A stretch of 64,000 bases of DNA. Origin: Membranipora membranacea (Eukaryota; Bryozoa; Gymnolaemata; Cheilostomatida; Membraniporidae). How positions within the stretch are numbered: the stretch's first letter is position 1; every line of letters begins with the position of its first letter. The stretch is from assembly GCA_914767715.1 (NCBI GenBank), contig OU612075.1, positions 12,710,001 to 12,774,000 on the forward strand, given 5' to 3'. The position numbers and the translations under genes were made by a program. Positions 49,043 to 62,083 of the stretch are shown in pieces. The notes under the pieces are model-generated. The model saw nothing but the letters and a program-made list of their open reading frames with translations, had not been told where the DNA came from and searched no databases.

Positions 49043-52000
49043 ATGAAGGAAGGGTTAATTGCAGTGCAGACTGGGTCTGTAAGATCGTCCACCATGATGT
49101 GGGTCTCTGTTATAAACTTTGCCTTACTTCTGAGCACCATAGTGATAGGAACTTACATCACTGTCAATGTTACCCAGGTATGTCCGTCAACAAAGCAACT
49201 TACATTCTGTGTGAATAGCATTTTTCTGTAATAGATAAGATGTGTTTTTCAATATGAGAGATATAAGCTAGTTTTTATCATCAGTATTGATCATCAGTAT
49301 TGATCATAGACTTAATAATTATTAAGTTTATGGTTTTGGTTGATCAACAGCTAATTTTGGAATTGGATGGATTATTGGAAGGATTAAGTATTTGTCCTGA
49401 TATGAGGCAAATACAGGTGGACACAATCTACTCATGCCGAACAATTAATGACTGATGCTGCAGGTCTTCTGTAAGCAAATTATGGTAGTAACTTAGTAAG
49501 CCATCGATTGTAATCTCTAGAACATAGAACATAATTGTTCTTTTCCTTGTTGTGCTCAGTTGTATATAAACAGCTATCCTGTCTTAAATCCCTTGACTTC
49601 CATTATTATTGAATAATCCTGTAACATGCTATTGATATTCAAAGTCATTCTCATCCTCGGCCATGTGTCCAAAGCTTTCTGACACAAGAGAATTTTTGGT
49701 GTGAGATACACTTATAAAACTTTACATTAATATACTCTATTTATATTTATCTTTTGATACCTTTCATACTATGATCCTTGAAATAACTGGGCGAAAAATT
49801 TTTGTATGCTTAAGCAAAGAAGATCACATTATTTAGGTTCATCCTCCAAAAAGACCCTAAATGATATTATTTCACATTTTATTACATCCAGCCACAGCAA
49901 TTGTTTATTGAAGTTAATACCTGTAGAAAAAATGCTGACAAAGTCGTGCCTCCAAAATGAATGAAATGGCCATTGAAACAATTGCCAATCAATAAATATA
50001 TCTTCTTTGTTTGTTTTGTACAGCGGTTAGAGAAAGTGGAAGAAGTGATTATCTCCGGAGGGGGAGAGCAGATCAGACATAAGAGAGGTAAGAGAATATA
50101 TCATATATATATACACTGTTTATACACTTTTACAGTTCTGTAACATATACATATATATATACATATATATGATGCTTGCAGCCTAGCTACATGTATTTGG
50201 CTCTTCATTGCAGAATAACAATGTCACTTATTTTTTGTTATTTCAGATTATGGCGATTTCTTCAATCAACGTAAGTAAAGTTCATAATCATATACAATAG
50301 TAATTGTGGTATCTCATAACATTTTCAATGACATAATTTCCACATGACCAACAGAATGCAAACATATGTGTAGATTCAGGGTCTGCCATCAAGTTTAGTT
50401 TAAACATAATACATTGTATGTTCATTTACTGCTACGTCAGTTGCTGCGCGTCTGTCTTAAACCGCTGCCATCTTTCCTTGTAGCATTCTTTGGTGTTGGA
50501 CAAGCCCCAGCCCCAGCCCCAGTACAGGTCCAAGTACAGCCCCATGTACATGCACAGGCTCCAGTTCATGCCCCAGTCCCCGCCCCTGTTCATTACCCTG
50601 AACCTCAAGCAGGATCAGGAGCAGGATCACGCCCAGGTGGAGGCAGAGGAGGACGCGGCGGAGGTAAAGCTGCTGGTGCCGGCGCAGGAGCCGGTGCTTG
50701 TGCTTGTCCAGCCGGTCCTCCCGGACCTCCAGGAGCACGCGGGGCACCAGGTATGCATGACTGATAATTATCTTTGTATAAATTTTGTGGGTAAAACCAA
50801 AAACAGTTATTTACATCTGCTCATTGTACCTCAGTTGACTTTACAATGCACCAATTTAATGTATTTGTATGATAGTGAGATTTTTACCTAACTGCAATTA
50901 ACCTTTTGGATCGGAGGAAACACCGCAAGCACAAAGTCGTCTGTCATCATTGTAACTTTTGAGCCTTTTTTTTCGGGACCTGCAGGAGCCGATGGACAAG
51001 GATATGCAGGAGCTCCTGGCCCTAAAGGAGACCGGGGATCAACTGGATACGGTGGACCCAAGGGTGAACCCGGTATGTTGAACTTATATACTACTCATTA
51101 CTTTGCTCAAAGAGTTCTATTGATGAAATTGAAAGTATGATGTTTTGATGCAAAGTTTTGGTCTTTTATTTTACTATGCAGCTCCCTATGTACAAAAATC
51201 ATTGAGCTCTGATTTGAAATAATGTTTGATCTAACTGCCAATTGGTGGATCATTCAGTACAAGAGCTAGGTTGTATGTATGACCTATTTATACTAATATT
51301 AATACCTTATATGAGCTAATTTTATGGTTCTGGTCAGTGGTATGATTTTAAGACGAGTAATAGTAATCGGTGTTAACTCTTGATTTGCCTATTTCCTATC
51401 AGGAGTTGGCTATGCTGGACCCAAGGGAGCCAGAGGTTCTTCAGGTAGCCCTGGTGCGCCAGGTCTGCCAGGAAAAGATGGACAACCTGGGTTACCAGGC
51501 GCAGCAGGAAATGATGGATTTGATGGTGCTAATGGCTTACCTGGAGTTACTGGAGCCACTGGTGCAACTGGTGAGATGGTGTTATTGCTGTCACATTGTC
51601 AAAACGACCTATGTCAATGAGTATGCTGTTTTTCATATTAAGTGGGTATGCCAAAAGAAACCCCCTAGTTGGTTAGAAAAGCAAAAACGTGAGTAAATTA
51701 CATAATTTTTGGCCTTTCTTGAGTGACAGTCAGCCAATCACCAATTATGAGTCTTGTTTGCTTACAATGTAATGATAACAACTTTTTTGTCTCCTCCTCT
51801 CAGGTGGGTTTGGACGTCATGGTTCAACTGGAGCAACTGGACGTCCAGGATATGATGGTGTTGAAGGTGATCCTGGCGCAGATGGAGCACCAGGTTTCCC
51901 TGGTCGCAATGGAGAAGATGGAACACCTGGACAAGATGGATTCCCAGGTGTACAGGGTGAGCCGGGTGTACCAGGATTCGATGGTGAAGCTGGGGAGCCA

Positions 52001-55000
52001 GGTGCACCAGGATTTGATGGACAGGATGGAGCACCAGGTGCACCAGGTCAAGATGGAGCGCCGGGTTTTGATGGACAGGTTGGAGAACCAGGTTTACCAG
52101 GTCAAGATGGAGCACAAGGATTTGATGGACAGGATGGAGCACCAGGTGCACGAGGTGGCCCAGGAGCACCAGGATCTGACGGAGAGGATGGAGCCCCAGG
52201 TTTACCAGGTCGAGATGGAGAACCAGGTTTTGATGGACAGGATGGAGCACCAGGTGCAAGGGGTGGCCCAGGAGCACCAGGATCTGATGGAGAGGATGGA
52301 GCTCCAGGTTTACCAGGTCAAGATGGAGCACAAGGCCCACAGGGTGGGCCAGGAGCACCAGGATCTGACGGACAGGATGGAGCCCCAGGTTTACCAGGTC
52401 AAGATGGAGCACCAGGATTTGATGGGCAGGATGGAGCACCAGGTGTACCAGGTCAAGATGGAGCACAAGGATTTGATGGACAGGATGGAGCACAAGGCCC
52501 ACAGGGTGGGCCAGGAGCACCAGGATCTGACGGACAGGATGGAGCCCCAGGTTTACCAGGTCAAGATGGAGCACAAGGATTTGATGGACAGGATGGAGCA
52601 CCAGGTGCACGAGGTGGCCCAGGAGCACCAGGATCTGACGGAGAGGATGGAGCCCCAGGTTTACCAGGTCGAGATGGAGAACCAGGTTTTGATGGACAGG
52701 ATGGAGCACCAGGTGCAAGGGGTGGCCCAGGAGCACCAGGATCTGATGGAGAGGATGGAGCCCCAGGTTTACCAGGTCAAGATGGAGCACAAGGATTTGA
52801 TGGACAGGATGGACCACAAGGCCCACAGGGTGGACCAGGAGCACCAGGATCTGACGGACAGGATGGAGCCCCAGGTTTACCAGGTCAAGATGGAGCACAA
52901 GGATTCGATGGACAGGATGGACCACAAGGCCCACAGGGTGGCCAAGGAGCACCAGGATCTGACGGACAGGATGGAGCACCAGGTTTACCAGGTCAAGATG
53001 GAGCACCAGGTTTACCAGGTCAAGATGGAGCACAAGGATTTGATGGACAAGATGGTGGACCAGGTTCACCTGGAGAAGATGGAGCACCAGGTATACCAGG
53101 GCGCAACGGATTAGATGGACTTCCAGGACAGGATGGAGCACCAGGTGCACAAGGTGGGCCTGGAGCACCAGGATCTGATGGAGAGGATGGAGCCCCAGGT
53201 GCACAAGGTGGGCCTGGAGCACCAGGATCTGATGGAGAGGATGGAGCCCAAGGTTTACCAGGTCGAGATGGAGCACCAGGTTTTGATGGACAGGATGGAA
53301 CCCCTGGATTATCAGGTCAAGACGGAGCACCAGGTGCACAGGGTGGACCAGGAGCACCAGGATTTGATGGACAGGATGGCGCACCAGGTCAAGATGGAGC
53401 ACCAGGTGCACAGGGTGGACCAGGAGCACCAGGATTAGATGGACAAGATGGAGCACCAGGCGCACGAGGTGGGCCTGGAGCACCAGGATCTGATGGAGAG
53501 GATGGAGCCCCAGGGGTACCAGGTCGAGATGGATCACCAGGTTTTGATGGACAGGATGGAACCCCTGGATTATCAGGTCAAGACGGAGCACCAGGTGCAC
53601 AGGGTGGACCAGGAGCACCAGGATTAGATGGACAAGATGGAGCACCAGGCGCACGAGGTGGGCCTGGAGCACCAGGATCTGATGGAGAGGATGGAGCCCC
53701 AGGGGTACCAGGTCGAGATGGAGCACCAGGTTTTGATGGACAGGATGGAACCCCTGGATTATCAGGTCAAGACGGAGCACCAGGTGCACAGGGTGGACCA
53801 GGAGCACCAGGATTTGATGGACAGGATGGCGCACCAGGTTTACCAGGTCAAGATGGAGCACCAGGCGCACAGGGTGGACCAGGAGCACCAGGATCTGATG
53901 GAGAGGATGGAGCACCAGGCGCACAAGGTGGGCCTGGAGCACCAGGATCTGATGGAGAGGATGGAGCCCCAGGTTTACCAGGTCGAGATGGGGCACCAGG
54001 TTTTGATGGACAGGATGGAACCCCTGGATTATCAGGTCAAGACGGAGCACCAGGTGCACAGGGTGGACCAGGAGCACCAGGATTTGATGGACAGGATGGC
54101 GCACCAGGTCAAGATGGAGCACCAGGTGCACAGGGTGGACCAGGAGCACCAGGATTTGATGGACAGGATGGAGCACCAGGTTTACCTGGTCAAGGCGGAG
54201 CACCAGGAGCACAGGGTGGACAAGGAGCACCAGGGTTTGATGGAAACAGTGGTGAGTTACATTGCTGCACTAATCTTAACGGATTAGTCAATAGTCATCT
54301 AATTGTCCGAGTGCCCCTACATACAAAGATAAAACCCAGGATTTCTATTGTGTTGACATCGTACTTATTTTAGATATTTAAGTGTGTATGTAAACATGCA
54401 AGTGACATTGTACTGGTGCTTCTGCTGTCCAAGTGTGGAAAAGAGCATAGTCTGCCTCAGTAATTTCATTGGCCTTGATTGATATCCTTTTTAATTTAAT
54501 GAGCAATGTAAAGGAGATTATCTACTAATTAATTAGTGTGATTCAGTGTCAGTAGCAATATTCCACAAAACTGGTACTAGGTACCAATAAATAACATTGC
54601 CCCACTAATCCTGAACAATATCCTTGATGTAAATCTCAAGATTATCAAAATCATAGGGTTAATGATGGCTTAGGCTGTAAGCAGCAACAAGGGGGCTGCA
54701 ATCTTGTGTTGAGGTTGGTGAGAGTGTGTGCCTCTCGATCAGTAGACTTACTATTACCTATTGAGGACCAATGACTATATAAATTTAATTGTTATTTTTT
54801 AAAAAGAGGACAAGAACGAGATGAAGTACAATTCATGTCAATAAAATTGGAACCTTGATTGTAGAACAATAAATTAATTATTTCAACTATGATGATGATT
54901 TTTTACCTGCTCTTGCTTTTTAAGGCCCACAGGGACCACAAGGTCAACCCGGAATCCCAGGAGCCCCAGGAAACCCAGGAACCTCAACTGTCGGTGGAAA

Positions 55001-56709
55001 CACAGGACAACAGTCTGGTTAGTAATTATAGTCTATCCTATAGATTCCGCTTACAGACTCATGGTCACGGAGAGTTGACAATAAGTGGCTTGTGTAACGC
55101 TTTGTGGTGGATTCAATGATGTTCTATTTTGTCCCCATGTACCAGGGAGCATATTTATAGTAATGATGGCACTCATATGTCATCCTCATTTTATTTTCTC
55201 ATGTAGGTTGTAGTTGGATCACTGTATCAGGATTCAAACTGAACCCATTAGTGTCCGAAGACTTGAAAACATTCACTCTGCCACGAGGACAAGGTCTGAA
55301 CAGCTGTAGGAGACTCTGTGTAGAAGAGAGCACATTCAACTGTGCTGCTGTAAACTACAGAGCATCTACAGGACTGTGTCAGCTGCTGGCTAGAGTCGAT
55401 CCATCAACTCAACCCCAACAGGACAACTTCTACCAATACTCCCTCAGACCAATGTGTGCAGGTATGTACCAACATAATACTGATCCATGCATCCTCCAGT
55501 CCCAATTTTGAATCAAAATTATAGCTTTTAGAATTGCTTCATGCTCTGTAAGCTGTGATAACAGCAGGCCACTGTCCGGCACTCAAGGTTGAAATTTTTG
55601 TTTTAAAATAGTTTGTGGTTTAACCGTGTCAAGTATAAATAAATATAGATATAAATGAATTCAGTTTTTCTTTCTTCCCAGGCTCAGGAGCTCAAGGACC
55701 CAGTATTAATGGTAACCAACAACCAGTATCAAGAGATGGGAACGTAGGACAATGTAAGTAACTGTGTGTGTTTTATGTTTCTTTGTAAAATATGAAACCA
55801 TTCAACGAGACAAGATAAATTATACTAGCCAGTGTTTGAGCCCTATTGGCAAATCTGAACAGCCCTAGATGAGTCACAAGACTAGATGTTAGCATCAGGT
55901 ACAAGCCAAGAAAAGAATTAATTATTTATATTTCTATGGAATGGTGGATCAAAAGAAATTTCCCCAAACTTGACTTTTGGCAAGAGCAATGTAAAAACAA
56001 GCCTCAATATGTAAAGCAACTATGTGGGGATGTCTTTGGTTTCTTTTGAATTTAGGTTTTACTTCTCAATATATAACTGGCCTAAATGTACACACTTATT
56101 ATTTTGAACTGTAGCTTGTAACTGGGTGACTGTCAGCGGATATAGCCTTCGTCCAACTGGTCAAACAAAGACCATAGCACAATCTCCAAATGTCGCAGAT
56201 TGTCAACAGAAGTGTCTACAAGAGACCTCATTCACATGCGCTGCTGTAAATTACCGAGCAGCTGCTATGCAATGTCAGCTTCTGGAGAGGAACGACTCAA
56301 CAGACTCCACTCAACAGGCTTACCCTAACTACCAATACTCAGTCAGACCTGCATGTGCTGCCTCAGGTAAAAACTGATATAATCCTCCCTCCCACTGAAA
56401 AATTTGCTTATATTGCAGCTGTGATTGTCTTAAAGATCAAGTTGTTAGATTTCATTCCGACCACCTAATTCATAGATTGCTTTGCTTTCATAAATGGTAG
56501 TCATCAAACCATGGTTCACCATATTCTCCATCATAATTTTTCTCTTGTTTTATTTAATCTAACCTTCCATGTTAAATTTTGTAGGAACGACCTCTATATA
56601 TCCTTTGGGACCAGATGCAACATCCGCTCCAGCAACCAATAACACACCATACAATCCATATGCCAAGATCAATAGTATGGGGGGCTCAAATCCTGGCTAT
56701 TATCGATAA
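49043..56709 (+). CDS. Type II transmembrane collagen with two C-terminal PAN/apple-like domains
   Basis: Twelve exons (49043-49177, 50024-50087, 50247-50270, 50484-50750, 50986-51072, 51403-51570, 51804-54251, 54925-55017, 55207-55461, 55682-55753, 56115-56366, 56585-56709), mostly with phase 1 junctions that split a Gly codon as in collagen genes, give 1329 residues. In order: short cytosolic N-terminus; membrane anchor (about 20-40); furin-type RHKR (63-66); Pro/Val/Gln then Gly/Ala-rich segment; Cys147 and Cys149 just before the helix; about 310 Gly-X-Y triplets (152 to about 1085), most in one 2.4-kb exon dominated by GQDGAPG-like units; then two Cys-rich modules (1097-1180, 1206-1288), each with [20 protein letters not shown] and CQLL, typical of PAN/apple folds. 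It would form a membrane-bound or shed trimer; the PAN modules may bind protein or sugar. The anchor, cleavage site and Cys before the helix recall cuticle and MACIT-type collagens. No start Met lies in the big exon, so simple ORF searches miss it. Confidence 0.88.
53439..53816 (+). repeat. 189-bp tandem duplication within the collagen exon
   Basis: 53439-53627 and 53628-53816 are nearly identical 189-bp units (63 codons, 21 Gly-X-Y triplets). A diverged third unit follows. The whole exon is a patchwork of such in-frame repeats, which shows recent expansion by slippage or unequal exchange. Confidence 0.85.
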
Positions 56710-58915
56710 GCATCATGATGAAGTTGACACTTTTGACACTTATATGCCATGATGAAAGTCATATAAGCTCAATAATATGTCACGGGTATATTATATTAAT
56801 TTACTATCTTTTGTATAATGTTTATGCTTCTTAAAAAAATGCTGTATTATGGTTGCTAATGTTATTAAAAAACTTGAATACAAGACTCTCTATGGTCACT
56901 GATATTACCTTATTTATTGCTCGTTTCCAAAAACTTCTGTTATATAACTTTTCCAAAGCTTTTTTATACTCATATGCAGATAGAATTTTATCAGATTTTT
57001 GATTAAATATATAACAAAATTAAAAAGATAAACTGTATCCATCTTTAGCTTAACCGCTCAGTTTTCGTCCTGTCGTTACACCATAGTTATGAGAGCTAGC
57101 CGTCTGCCAAAGTATATATTGTATTCACCAGGTGAACACCAGCCTATACGTTAGTTTCAATGAATATATTAATATTTAAGTTGCTGTATGCACTAGATCA
57201 TACACCACTACTGGTGACATTTTTTCTTGAGTATTCACCAGAGTAGATACCCAGCTTTACCACTTTTGTGTACACTGGTGTATGAGACACCTCTGAATGG
57301 TGTCACCGAGCATGTACATTGCTTTTGAGATACTATAGTACCATTCAGCTTGTGAATCACATTCAAACTTGTATGGAAGAAACCCAGGTGTCCTCTCAAT
57401 TAATGATAACCTGCAGCCTTTCTTAGGTGGCTGCTTACACACTATGATAGTGAATGCTGCAAAGTGCATCGCAACCCAGAAACTGTACACATGTTATGTG
57501 TTAACCATTACCAACAATTTTCCGCCACTTGGCTCTACATCTGCAAAAAATACCATTCAATACACTGACTGACAACCTGATGTTCAGTAAACAAGATGCT
57601 GTATTACATATATCTGCTGGTAAAAACTGTACTATCTCATCATAAATCAACAGATTAACAAATTAATGAATGTGAACACTAAGTACAAAACTGGCTAACC
57701 CACGATAAACCAGTAAATGCTTTTGCTGATCTTCTTCCCTCCTCTTCATTTCATACTAATGCAGGGGTAACCACTACATGCCATGTCATCACATTTGATA
57801 TTTGCAGTGACAAATTGTTTGAACTATGAACGATGCAGCAAAGTCCTAGAAATGACTGCTCAAAGATGAAGATAAACAATGATGTATGCAAGTTGAGAGT
57901 ATCAGGTAATAATTCATTTGTTGCAGCTGTGGAAAAGACGCTGAAGAAATAGCCATACAGTAATATTGAAATCTGGGAGGCTCATTTGGTTTTTGCAATC
58001 ACATTCTGGATTTTTATCTAGTGCATTATTTTTTTCTATTGATTTCTGATTACCTTTTGAAAGTCTAGTTACAATAATGATACTGACACCACCTTGAAAG
58101 GAAAATTATTTAGTAACAACTCATGATAAAATTTCTAAATAACATAACATAAAGTTCTCCTGTCTGAATGGCTGATAGCACTAGGCAGAACGATCCCAAA
58201 TACATGCATGCTGAGAAGACCATTATCATGTGACTTATTTACATGCGGAAGGGTACACCAGATTTATACCAGCTTCCCATAAATTGTGGGCTTCGTATCA
58301 GGGACCAATATACAACTGGAGGTGATTCTTGTGACTACACGGGTGTATGGGCTTTAAACTGGTGTACATACCGGCGTATACAATCAGCATATACACCAGG
58401 TAAGAACACTGGCATCCGCAACTGGTTTAAGCTCGCTATTTAGCAGTTACCTAAACGTAATAACGCCATGGTTATACTGAGTCACAATGCTTCCTCCCTA
58501 ACCCAGACTAGCGCATACACAGAGCACACACATTTTGCATGTTCATATATATATATATATATACATATAAAGATATTTATGGCAAACCTCCATCTTTAAT
58601 ATGAAGCTCAGAGAACATTCCGGATTATCATCGTTATAACCAAAATTATAACAATCTATCAAGAGCTTCATGAGGTACAGGTTGAAACCACTTGAGGCAA
58701 TTGTCCAGATTGTAAACTTCAGCTTTCAGCTTCAGAAGTCAGACCTTGCTGGTGATCAATCAAAAAACTTGTGTAGGGAAGTGATGTCATAATCATACAT
58801 CATCATTTCTCTTCATCAAATTTGGAATCCCATATCTTGATGCTGATTTAACAGCTCTATATGTGAAGAATCCGGGAGGTTTACCAAAATCAATATTACA
58901 TAGCGATATAGCTGG
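56710..58915. other. Gene-poor stretch after the collagen gene
   Basis: No coding exon is supported. Several short strings related to CACCAGTG/GGTGTATAC recur in both orientations (about 57120-57290 and 58330-58400), and a (TA)n run is at 58545-58562. ATTAAA variants near 56863 and 57003 may serve as poly(A) signal of the collagen gene; no clean AATAAA was seen close to the stop. Confidence 0.4.
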
Positions 58916-58919
58916 TACC

Positions 58920-59285
58920 CGGCCATAATGCCATGGCCAAAATGCCATTGGGACAAAATGCCATTGCCATAATGCCATTGTCATAATGCCATGGCCATAA
59001 TGCCATAGGTGAATACACCACTGCACAATATACCAATGCCAAAATACCAGTTGTACAAAACGCCAGTTGTGTCAAAATACCTGTGGATATAAAGCCAGAT
59101 GTGTCAAAATACCAATGGATATAAAGCCAGATTGGACATAATACCATGCGGGACAACATACCATATCCCAAAATACCATTGCCAAAATGCCAAAATATAT
59201 AACCAAAGGAGATCAAGCCACGTTGTACTTTTTTTTAGTCACATTGCAGCTGCGGATTGCTCGATCAGAGTAGGAGGTGGTTCAG
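58920..59285 (-). repeat. Left arm of a 365-bp inverted repeat (minisatellite plus SINE head)
   Basis: The arm consists of degenerate units around ATAATGCCAT/AAAATGCCAT, then a unique linker (GGAGATCAAGCCACGTTGTA) and GATCAGAGTAGGAGGTGGTT, the start of a tRNA-derived SINE. Nearly the whole arm reappears inverted at 61420-61786. Confidence 0.85.
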
Positions 59286-59799
59286 TTCAGTTATGGCAAG
59301 TTAATTGACTCTCTAAATTTGACCAACTTTATGTCTTGGCTTGAAGGGTTTTGACTGGTCTTTTCTGATGCTATTACCGGCGTCATGAAGGTTAGCATGA
59401 TTGCACTCTGGCCCTACCAACACCCCCGGTATGAACTTTCTGAACAAGCCTATGCAATTTCTTAACAAGGACCCCTCTCTTCACATGTTACTGGTTTTCA
59501 TAAATTCAAGTTTGTTGGATCAAGCGTTGTATTCATGGTTTGTTATCATATTGAAAATATTTTGAATTGAGTATGAAATTAATAAAAGTTTCTAAACTTT
59601 ATATTCAAAAAGCATTTGTAATGGCATGATTTTTAGTTTTTCAAAAATATGAGAGCTGTGACCCCTGGTTTAATTCCCTTGATGTCACACAGAGTCCTAT
59701 CTGGCTATCACTTGCGTTGCCCCAGAACTCTAATTCTAGATTCTGCTCAACGGCTGGACCGAGTGCTTGTATCATCATCAGGGTTAAATCTAATTCCTT

Positions 59800-60660
59800 T
59801 TTCAGGCTTCTAAAATGTTCATAGATAGTTATGCTGTTCCTCTTTCTTCTTAAAAAGTTCCGGAATATGAGCTGTTAATCTTCTGGTTAAAAATGTTGTT
59901 CTAGGTCTCAAAAAGGTATTCTCATAGTTTATGACAAGACAGTTGGTGATACACCATTCATTTATCAGAGGTAAATTGCTCTTCGTAATTTCAGGTTCAG
60001 TGCTAAAATTATTAGTATTGTCAGCAAAAAAATTTCAATTTAGATCAGGTGATACATTCAGAAGGTCAACATTATAAATTATAAATAGTGCTGGCCGAGA
60101 ACTGAACCCTGGGGAGCACCGATCATGACAGGCAGTAAACCGATTTAATTCACTTACTGTTTTCTATTTAAAAGATAATTTTTTAACAGTCGCTATGAGG
60201 GGGATAATATCTGAAAAAAATATCTGTTTACTTATTAGAACGGTGTGATTTATTGTATCAAAAGCTTTTGAAAGATATAAAATTAAACCCTGGGTCATTC
60301 TTCCATCAATAAAATGGCCGTAAAGTTGTTCCATTATAATATTGATTGTGTCAGTTGTACTGCGCCCATCTAATGCCAAATTTGTTACAATGATTTTTAA
60401 ATTTCCTCTATGGTTTTTGAATGCTTTTTGCTTATTTTGTGAAGTTTAGTACCCTCTTTGGTGAGTGTAAATAACTGCTTAGTCATCCAAGGTTTCTTGA
60501 TAGTAGGACGTTGATGCTTTCTGGCACTTATTTTGTTGCTGGCACTATCAATGCATGAGCTTGGTTTTCCATTGAAAGTTGGTGTCAGATATTTTTGAAC
60601 AATTTTGTTATTGTATAATTTCTTATAATAACACATTAATTTATTTTAGTTGTGTTCATC
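59800..60660 (-). mobile_element. Decayed non-LTR retrotransposon (reverse transcriptase remnant)
   Basis: On the minus strand KKPWMTKQLF, GLILYLSKAFDTINHTVL and, with frame damage, a GxPQGSVLG-like string near 60110 appear in the order of a LINE reverse transcriptase. KAFDTINH is a hallmark of RT block 3. Stops and frameshifts separate the pieces, so no enzyme can be made. It is unlike the younger fragment at 31655-32478. Confidence 0.8.
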
Positions 60661-61419
60661 CATAAGGAATTGTTGATCTGAAATGTTTAAATCTAAGGTG
60701 CACATTTTTATGTTCGGATTTAATAATAGTAATAGATAATATAAAATAATTATTTTGATTTCACAAATTCGGGTTCGGGATCAAATAAGAATATAAAAAT
60801 ATTGGCTTCAACTCAACTTGCTTTAGTTTCTTGAAGCTAAGTCAAAATTTTTTTCTGGATTCAAATCAATGTTGATGTCACCAACAATAAGTCAGTTCGT
60901 GGGGAGCTAATTCCTCCAAAAAGCTGCCAAAGAGCCCAAGGGTGCCGGTAGACAGCGAGCACAGCACACACATCTCGTCAAGACTCACCATCTGCACGCG
61001 TAATGCCTCATTGAAGAACTTAAGTTTTATTTGAGCCTATTTTCTCTGCTACAACAATGCAAAGATTATTTTGTACTCAGGTAGGGTTGGTCTGTACATG
61101 TGGTTTGTTTTATTTTTGAATAAATTTGTAAGTTACACTTACTTACACTACACGTATCACTATCCTCTGATCCCATTTTCTCTTTTGCTGCACATACCAT
61201 TTGCTATTTATATAACATGGCAAGACAAAATCATTGCACCACCAACACAGCAGACGGATGGTTCACAAACATGCCTTTAGTTGATATTTGAAGAATGGTT
61301 GGGAAATATTTATTACAAGTCACTAGCTCTCAGTTTGTGGATCCAACAAACCCCAGATATATAATTGAAATTGAACGAAGAAACTTCGAGACTTGAACAG
61401 TGAAGGAGATGGCTCTAAC

Positions 61420-61786
61420 CAACTGAACCACCCCCTACTCTGATCAAGCAACCCGCAGCTGTAATGTGACTAAAAAAATACAATGTGGCTTGATCTCCTT
61501 TGGTTATATATTTTGGCATTTTGGCAATGGTATTTTGGGATATGGTATGTTGTCCCGCATGGTATTATGTCCAATCTGGCTTTATATCCACTGGTATTTT
61601 GACACATCTGGCTTTATATCCACTGGTATTTTGACACAACTGGCGTTTTGTGCAACTGGTATTTTGGCATTGGTATATTGTGCAGTGGTGTATTCACCTA
61701 TGGCATTATGGCCATGGCATTATGACAATGGCATTATGGCAATGGCATTTTGTCCCAATGGCATATTGGCCATGGCATTTTGACAC
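61420..61786 (+). repeat. Right arm of the 365-bp inverted repeat
   Basis: Inverse of 58920-59285 with few differences. The SINE-head part (CCAACTGAACCACCCCCTAC) is at its left end and the GGCATTATGG-type minisatellite at its right end. Translation of the array gives an open frame, but only as a product of the repeat. Confidence 0.85.
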
Positions 61787-62083
61787 GGAATCGATATAGC
61801 TTCCTAGTCACAGAATCAAATGTCGGGATAGCCGACCATAACGTCCAGTTACTCTCATTCTGGAAGTCCAGGGAGGCAGTTTTGAGGCTGTATCGTAGTA
61901 TGTTAGCGGGAGAACAATATTTGATGATTTTAAATTAAAAGATATGGATCTTAATCCTGTTTGCAACCTATTTTTTTACGTCAAGCTGTTTTCTTGGTAT
62001 TTTAAAGACATCATTGGCAAAGATTTATATTTCTTAAACCGCAATCCTTTTACATGCAGATGTAATAACATTGAGAATGGATA

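Noticed and set aside
51762-54230. Very long open frame on the minus strand opposite the collagen exon
   Set aside because: It has a monotonous Leu/His/Val composition set by the complement of Gly-X-Y repeats. Repeat purity keeps stops out; the plus-strand Gly frame and splice phases explain the region.
51723-54287. Plus-strand open frames starting with Met within the collagen exon (Met/Glu/Gln/His-rich)
   Set aside because: They are frame-shifted readings of the collagen repeat; the real frame has no Met in this exon.
58793-61783. Trp/Met/His-rich frames in the two inverted arms
   Set aside because: They are translations of the ATGGCATT-type minisatellite; the same frame appears on opposite strands in the two arms.
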